Assembly (NCBI GenBank): GCA_036732565.1
Contig: DAINCF010000006.1
Span: 1-43,116 of the forward strand
DNA: 43,116 nt
Direction of reading: 5' to 3'
DNA from: JAIVJN01 sp036732565
GTDB taxonomy: Bacteria; Acidobacteriota; Vicinamibacteria; Vicinamibacterales; UBA2999
Shown here: positions 40,310 to 43,116 of the stretch, in pieces
Layout: each line of letters starts with the position of its first letter
How positions within the stretch are numbered: the stretch's first letter is position 1
The notes under the pieces: generated by a model
The model's database searches: none
Told to the model about the DNA's origin: nothing
The model's input: the letters and a program-made list of their open reading frames with translations, nothing else
Program-made: the position numbers and the translations under genes

Positions 40310-40515
40310 GCGCAGATTACACAGATTCCGGGACGTGGTCCGGCGGGTCGCGCGGCGGAGCGGCGCCTGTCGCGAAAGGTGGAAGCGTTTGGAGTTCGCA
40401 CGTGTCGACTCGACCTGATCTGACCTGATCTGAGTGGTTATCTGCGCAATCGGCGGCTCTGACCAGAATCGGCGAAATCTGCGTAATCTGCGGCGGCTAA
40501 ATCTGCGCAAATTCC
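40310..40515. repeat. Dispersed AATCTGCG-type inverted repeat region (family E)
   Basis: GCGCAGATTACACAGATT (40310-40327) and, inverted, AATCTGCGTAATCTGCGGC (40476-40494) match at about 17 of 19 positions, with further TCTGCGCAA motifs at 40441 and 40502. The tract fills the 244-bp gap before the dapF-like gene. No promoter is evident within it. Confidence 0.6.
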
Positions 40516-41349
40516 ATGTTGACCATTGCCAAAGCCCACGCGTACGGAAACGATTTCCTGTTCGTGCCGGCCGAGCAAGCCGAGCGCCTGGACGCCTCTG
40601 CGTTGGCGCGACGGTTGTGCGCGCGCCACACGGGGCTCGGCGCGGACGGCTTGATCCTGTACGGGCTGGCGCCGGACGGTGCGGCGCGCATGCGCCTCGT
40701 CAACGCCGACGGCAGCCCCTCCGAGCTGTCCGGGAATGGCCTCCGGTGCCTGGCTGCGCTCATCTTGCATACGCGATCTGCGGCTCGATCGTCAGCGGAG
40801 TCGTCGACGGAGGTGCAGGTCGACACCGATGCTGGGTGGAAGCGGTTGACGTTGGCCGCGCGTCAGGGGGCCTCGTACACGTTCCGAGCCGCGATGGGCG
40901 TGCCGGCCGAGATTCAGAAAGAGACGATCGAGGCCGCCGGCGAACGCGTGCCAGTCATCACGTTGCGCATGGGGAACCCGCAGTGCGTGGCGTTGGTCGA
41001 GACGCTGCCCGACGAGGCCCGCTTCAATCGGCTGGGACCGGCGCTGGCGACGCATCCGCGATTCGCGCACGGCACCAATGTCGAGTTCGCGCGGCTCGAG
41101 GCGCCCGATCGTCTGCGCATTCTGATCTGGGAGCGCGGCGTGGGTCCCACCACCGCGTCGGGAACGGGCGCCTGCGCTTCAGCAGTCGCGGCGATCGCTC
41201 ACGGCGGCGCCGCCCGACACATCGATGTCGTCTCGTCCGGTGGGACGCAGCGCGTCGAGTGGCTCGAGGACGGGATCTACCTCACTGGCGTCGCGGAAGT
41301 CCTGTTCGAAGGGCACTGGATTCCGTCGCCGGCAGATTTGCCGTACTGA
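40516..41349 (+). CDS. dapF: DapF-family protein lacking the catalytic cysteines
   Basis: 277 residues, the length of diaminopimelate epimerase, with the DapF fold landmarks: AYGNDFLFV (10-18), NADGS (63-67), GNGLRC (73-78), MGNPQCV (152-158), WERGVG (205-210) and SGTGAC (215-220). In DapF two cysteines (Cys73 and Cys217 in the H. influenzae enzyme) act as acid and base. Here the aligned residues are S72 (ELSGNG) and S215 (TTASGTG). The conserved His of GNPHCV is Q156; the Glu of ERG is kept (E206). The protein may have weak, altered or different activity, or a lineage-specific variant mechanism. The next cell-wall gene is not in the window. Confidence 0.85.
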   Translation: MLTIAKAHAYGNDFLFVPAEQAERLDASALARRLCARHTGLGADGLILYGLAPDGAARMRLVNADGSPSELSGNGLRCLAALILHTRSAARSSAESSTEVQVDTDAGWKRLTLAARQGASYTFRAAMGVPAEIQKETIEAAGERVPVITLRMGNPQCVALVETLPDEARFNRLGPALATHPRFAHGTNVEFARLEAPDRLRILIWERGVGPTTASGTGACASAVAAIAHGGAARHIDVVSSGGTQRVEWLEDGIYLTGVAEVLFEGHWIPSPADLPY

Positions 41350-41393
41350 CGGCTCGCGCGCACCGCAAGAACTGCCACTTTCGGCGTGCCGAC

Positions 41394-41984
41394 TCAGCGC
41401 CCGCGTCGGCCCGGCGGCACGCCCGCGGCCGCGTCCAACTCCTTCAACGCGGCCTCCAGCGCAGCCGCGTGGCCCTGTAACGCGGCCTCGACTTTGTCGT
41501 AGGCATCCTGCGCCAGCGCCGCGCGCGCTTCTTGCACGGCTTGATCGGCGGCGTCGACAGCGGCCATCGGATCGCGTCGGGCGCGGGCAGGGAGCTTCGC
41601 CACATCGGGCGCCTCCAGGCGTGCGCGCGCACGTGTGACGAGCGCCGCGACCTCGGCAATGGTTCGCTCGGCGTTGCCGCGGGCTTGCGCGCGACCCTCG
41701 ACGGCCATCCGGGCGGCGTTCTGCGCGCGCTCACGGCTGTCGAGGGCATAACTGAGGGCGAGGCGATAGTCTCGATCGCGCACGACTTGTTCGGCCTGCG
41801 CCAGCGCGTCGACGGCGGCTTTGAGCTCGTCGGCGGCGTAGCGATCGGCGCCGGCCGCGCGTGCCGCGTCGATCGCGCCTTGCGCTTGGTTCATCTCTTT
41901 ACTGGGAGGCTCGGCACACGCGGCCACGAACAACAGCGCGAGCACAGGTACAGCGCGGAACACCGCGCGAGCAGGGCAGGGCAT
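41394..41984 (-). CDS. DUF4398-like lipoprotein, helical
   Basis: 196 residues. Signal ending LLFVAAC (C23), then alanine-rich amphipathic helices with repeated AxxALAxAE patterns (AIDAARAAGADRYAADEL, LAQAEQVVRDRDYRLALSYALDSRERAQNAA), the DUF4398/TolA-like periplasmic stalk type. The open frame runs upstream to 42245 but that part is 15-bp repeat DNA; ATG 41984 has the signal peptide directly after it. Likely a periplasmic or outer-membrane-anchored helical protein. Its divergent neighbour is a sirtuin. Confidence 0.72.
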   Translation of the reverse strand: MPCPARAVFRAVPVLALLFVAACAEPPSKEMNQAQGAIDAARAAGADRYAADELKAAVDALAQAEQVVRDRDYRLALSYALDSRERAQNAARMAVEGRAQARGNAERTIAEVAALVTRARARLEAPDVAKLPARARRDPMAAVDAADQAVQEARAALAQDAYDKVEAALQGHAAALEAALKELDAAAGVPPGRRGR

Positions 41985-42021
41985 GCGCGTTCGAGTATAC
42001 GCTGCGGAAGTGGGTACCTTA

Positions 42022-42060
42022 GTGCCTGGGTGCCTAGGTGCCTGAGTGCCTGAGTGCCTA
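42022..42060. repeat. Five tandem 8-bp GTGCCTNN units
   Basis: GTGCCT occurs at 42022, 42030, 42038, 42046 and 42054, exactly 8 bp apart. It lies in the 294-bp divergent region between the DUF4398-like gene and the sirtuin gene, opposite in orientation to the 15-bp array downstream (GGCACT/AGTGCC). Confidence 0.85.
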
Positions 42061-42135
42061 TGGTGCTTGAGGTGCGGATGGTTTCTGGGGCTGGCGTTTT
42101 GAGAGAGTCTATAACTGTACACGGGTAGACAAAGG

Positions 42136-42225
42136 CACTGAACACCCAAACACTGAACACCCAAACACTGAGCACCCAAACACTGAGCACCCAGGCACTG
42201 AGCACCCAGGCACTGAGCACCCAGG
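42136..42225. repeat. Six tandem 15-bp CACTGAGCACCCAGG units
   Basis: Six perfectly spaced 15-bp units (42136, 42151, 42166, 42181, 42196, 42211): the first two are CACTGAACACCCAAA, the third CACTGAGCACCCAAA, the last three CACTGAGCACCCAGG. Degenerate continuation runs to about 42261. The sequence shift from unit 1 to 6 is stepwise. The array ends just before the sirtuin ribosome-binding site. Confidence 0.9.
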
Positions 42226-42278
42226 CACCACAGGCACCCAGGCACTGAGGCACCCAGGCACCCGGAGACGAACTCGAT

Positions 42279-43055
42279 ATGTCATCTGCATGGAGTACGA
42301 TCATCGATCGGGTCGCGGGGTGGGTGCGCGATGCTGATCGTGTGGTCGCGCTGACCGGCGCGGGTATGTCGGCGGAGAGCGGCGTGCCGGTCTTCAGAGG
42401 TCCGGGTGGGTTGTGGCGACAGTATCGTCCCGAGGATCTCGCGACACCGGAGGCGTTTGAGCGTCAGCCGGAGCTCGTGTGGGAGTGGTATCGCTGGCGT
42501 CGCGAGAAGATCGCGCAAGCACAACCGCACGAGGGACACCGGATGCTGGCTCGGTTCGACCTGTCCGCCGAAGCACGTCGCGCGACGACGGAGGCATCGC
42601 GGCCGGGCATACGGCTGCTGACGCAGAACGTCGATCGACTGCATCAGCGGGCGGGAAGCGTCGACCCTGTCGAGCTCCACGGCAATCTGTGGCGCGTGCG
42701 GTGTGCGGCAGGGTGCGGGTTCTCTGCCCTCGACGAGCCCGATGATCCACCGCGGGAGCGCGTGCACTGCGCCTGCGGCGCCTGGCTGCGACCGTCGGTG
42801 GTGTGGTTTGGCGAGGCGTTGCACGCCGCGGACGTGGTGCGTGCGGAGGAGGCGGTCGAGCACGCGGACGTCGTGATGGTGATTGGGACCTCCGCGGTCG
42901 TCTATCCAGTTGCCGCGCTGCCGTACCTGGCGATGCGCCGCGGCGTGCGCATCGTCGAGATCAACGTCGAAGAGACGGCGCTGTCGGCAAGCGCCCATGC
43001 GACGCTGCGTGGCCCGGCCGGCGAGATCCTGCCGGCGCTGGAGCAGCTGCTGTGA
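42279..43055 (+). CDS. cobB: NAD-dependent protein deacylase (sirtuin, CobB-like)
   Basis: 258 residues. GAGMSAESGVPVFRG (27-41) binds NAD, TQNVDRLH (115-122) and H134 (ELHGN) are the catalytic residues, and C142, C146, C164 and C166 form the zinc site. VVWFGE (174-179) and GTSAVVYP (203-210) complete the fold. Y71 and R74 (YRWR) have the Tyr-xx-Arg spacing that, in CobB and SIRT5, favours succinyl or malonyl lysine substrates. ATG 42279 has GGAG 11 nt upstream. The stop overlaps the radC start. Confidence 0.93.
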   Translation: MSSAWSTIIDRVAGWVRDADRVVALTGAGMSAESGVPVFRGPGGLWRQYRPEDLATPEAFERQPELVWEWYRWRREKIAQAQPHEGHRMLARFDLSAEARRATTEASRPGIRLLTQNVDRLHQRAGSVDPVELHGNLWRVRCAAGCGFSALDEPDDPPRERVHCACGAWLRPSVVWFGEALHAADVVRAEEAVEHADVVMVIGTSAVVYPVAALPYLAMRRGVRIVEINVEETALSASAHATLRGPAGEILPALEQLL

Positions 43056-43116
43056 AAGAGGTCGATCCCCAGGATCGGCCACGCGAGAAGCTCGCGCGCG
43101 CGGGCGTGCATGCACT
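43052..43116 (+). CDS. radC: RadC family DNA repair/JAB protein (5' fragment, cut by window edge)
   Basis: GTG 43052 overlaps the sirtuin TGA by 4 bp (GTGA). The 21 codons visible read VKEVDPQDRPREKLARAGVHA, matching the opening of RadC proteins (xxxDRPREKLxxxGxxAL). The JAB/MPN metalloprotease-like domain lies beyond the window. Coupled to the sirtuin gene. Confidence 0.75.
   Translation, partial: MKEVDPQDRPREKLARAGVHA

Noticed and set aside
42136..42261. Possible CRISPR array
   Set aside because: Units are contiguous 15-mers with no spacers, and no cas genes are near. It is a simple tandem array.
1..43116. tRNA, rRNA, riboswitch, insertion sequence or prophage
   Set aside because: No T-arm-like GGTTCRANNCC in a cloverleaf context, no rRNA-like sequence, no transposase or integrase ORF, and no recognisable riboswitch core was seen by reading; a covariance-model scan (tRNAscan/Rfam) would be needed to exclude small RNAs.

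Overview
This 43-kb window is GC-rich bacterial chromosome, gene-dense, with many 4-bp gene overlaps (ATGA/GTGA), frequent GTG/TTG starts, outer-membrane beta-barrels and lipoproteins. That points to a didermic bacterium. The gene styles (CcmD-like protein plus tiny membrane ORF, UPF0104 flippase-like proteins, TolB-like propellers) and the dispersed palindromes of the GTAGGGGCGGCTCGCGAGCC type suggest Acidobacteriota, perhaps Vicinamibacteria-like. This is an inference from style; no rRNA or other phylogenetic marker is present. I saw no tRNA, CRISPR array, integrase or transposase.

Layout. 1-2.5 kb: end of a cytochrome c maturation operon (ccmA partial, ccmB, ccmC, ccmD-like, 43-aa membrane ORF). 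2.6-5.1 kb (minus): aroA, aroK and a metallophosphoesterase in one tight operon. 5.4-7.5 kb: an RsbW-like ATPase, an inositol-monophosphatase family enzyme and a beta-barrel. 7.6-16.5 kb: a GT-C type membrane protein, an ArnC/DPM1-like GT2, a hexapeptide acyltransferase, an AsnB-type amidotransferase, a GlpD-like dehydrogenase, a methyltransferase and a TolB-like lipoprotein. 16.5-19 kb (minus): an AT-hook/ribbon-helix-helix-like protein and a B12-type radical SAM enzyme coupled to a 50-aa membrane protein. 19-26.7 kb: a large GT-C-like protein, then a minus-strand run of flippase-like protein, SPASM-like radical SAM, GT2, sugar nucleotidyltransferase and epimerase, preceded by a methyltransferase. 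26.7-30.1 kb: two paralogous lipoproteins with an unrecognised shared C-terminal domain, flanking a beta-barrel gene. 30.4-38 kb: a second flippase-like protein and a plus-strand glycan operon (GT4, SDR, GT4, GT-C-like, GT4). 38-43 kb: ttcA, dtd, a porin-like barrel, a DapF homologue lacking its catalytic residues, a DUF4398-like lipoprotein, a sirtuin and the start of radC.

Roughly half of the coding capacity looks devoted to building and exporting surface glycans or glycolipids: nucleotide-sugar formation, lipid-linked sugar donors, cytoplasmic GT4 and membrane GT-C transferases, and UPF0104 proteins. No Wzx/Wzy or ABC polysaccharide exporter was recognised.

The most unusual features are (1) a DapF-family protein in which both catalytic cysteines are serine and the auxiliary histidine is glutamine; (2) the paralogous lipoprotein pair with a conserved ~118-residue domain; and (3) several families of palindromic or mirror-symmetric repeats. 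These repeats occupy five of seven convergent gene junctions, supply stop codons to genes on both strands, and in one case are translated in frame inside a gene.
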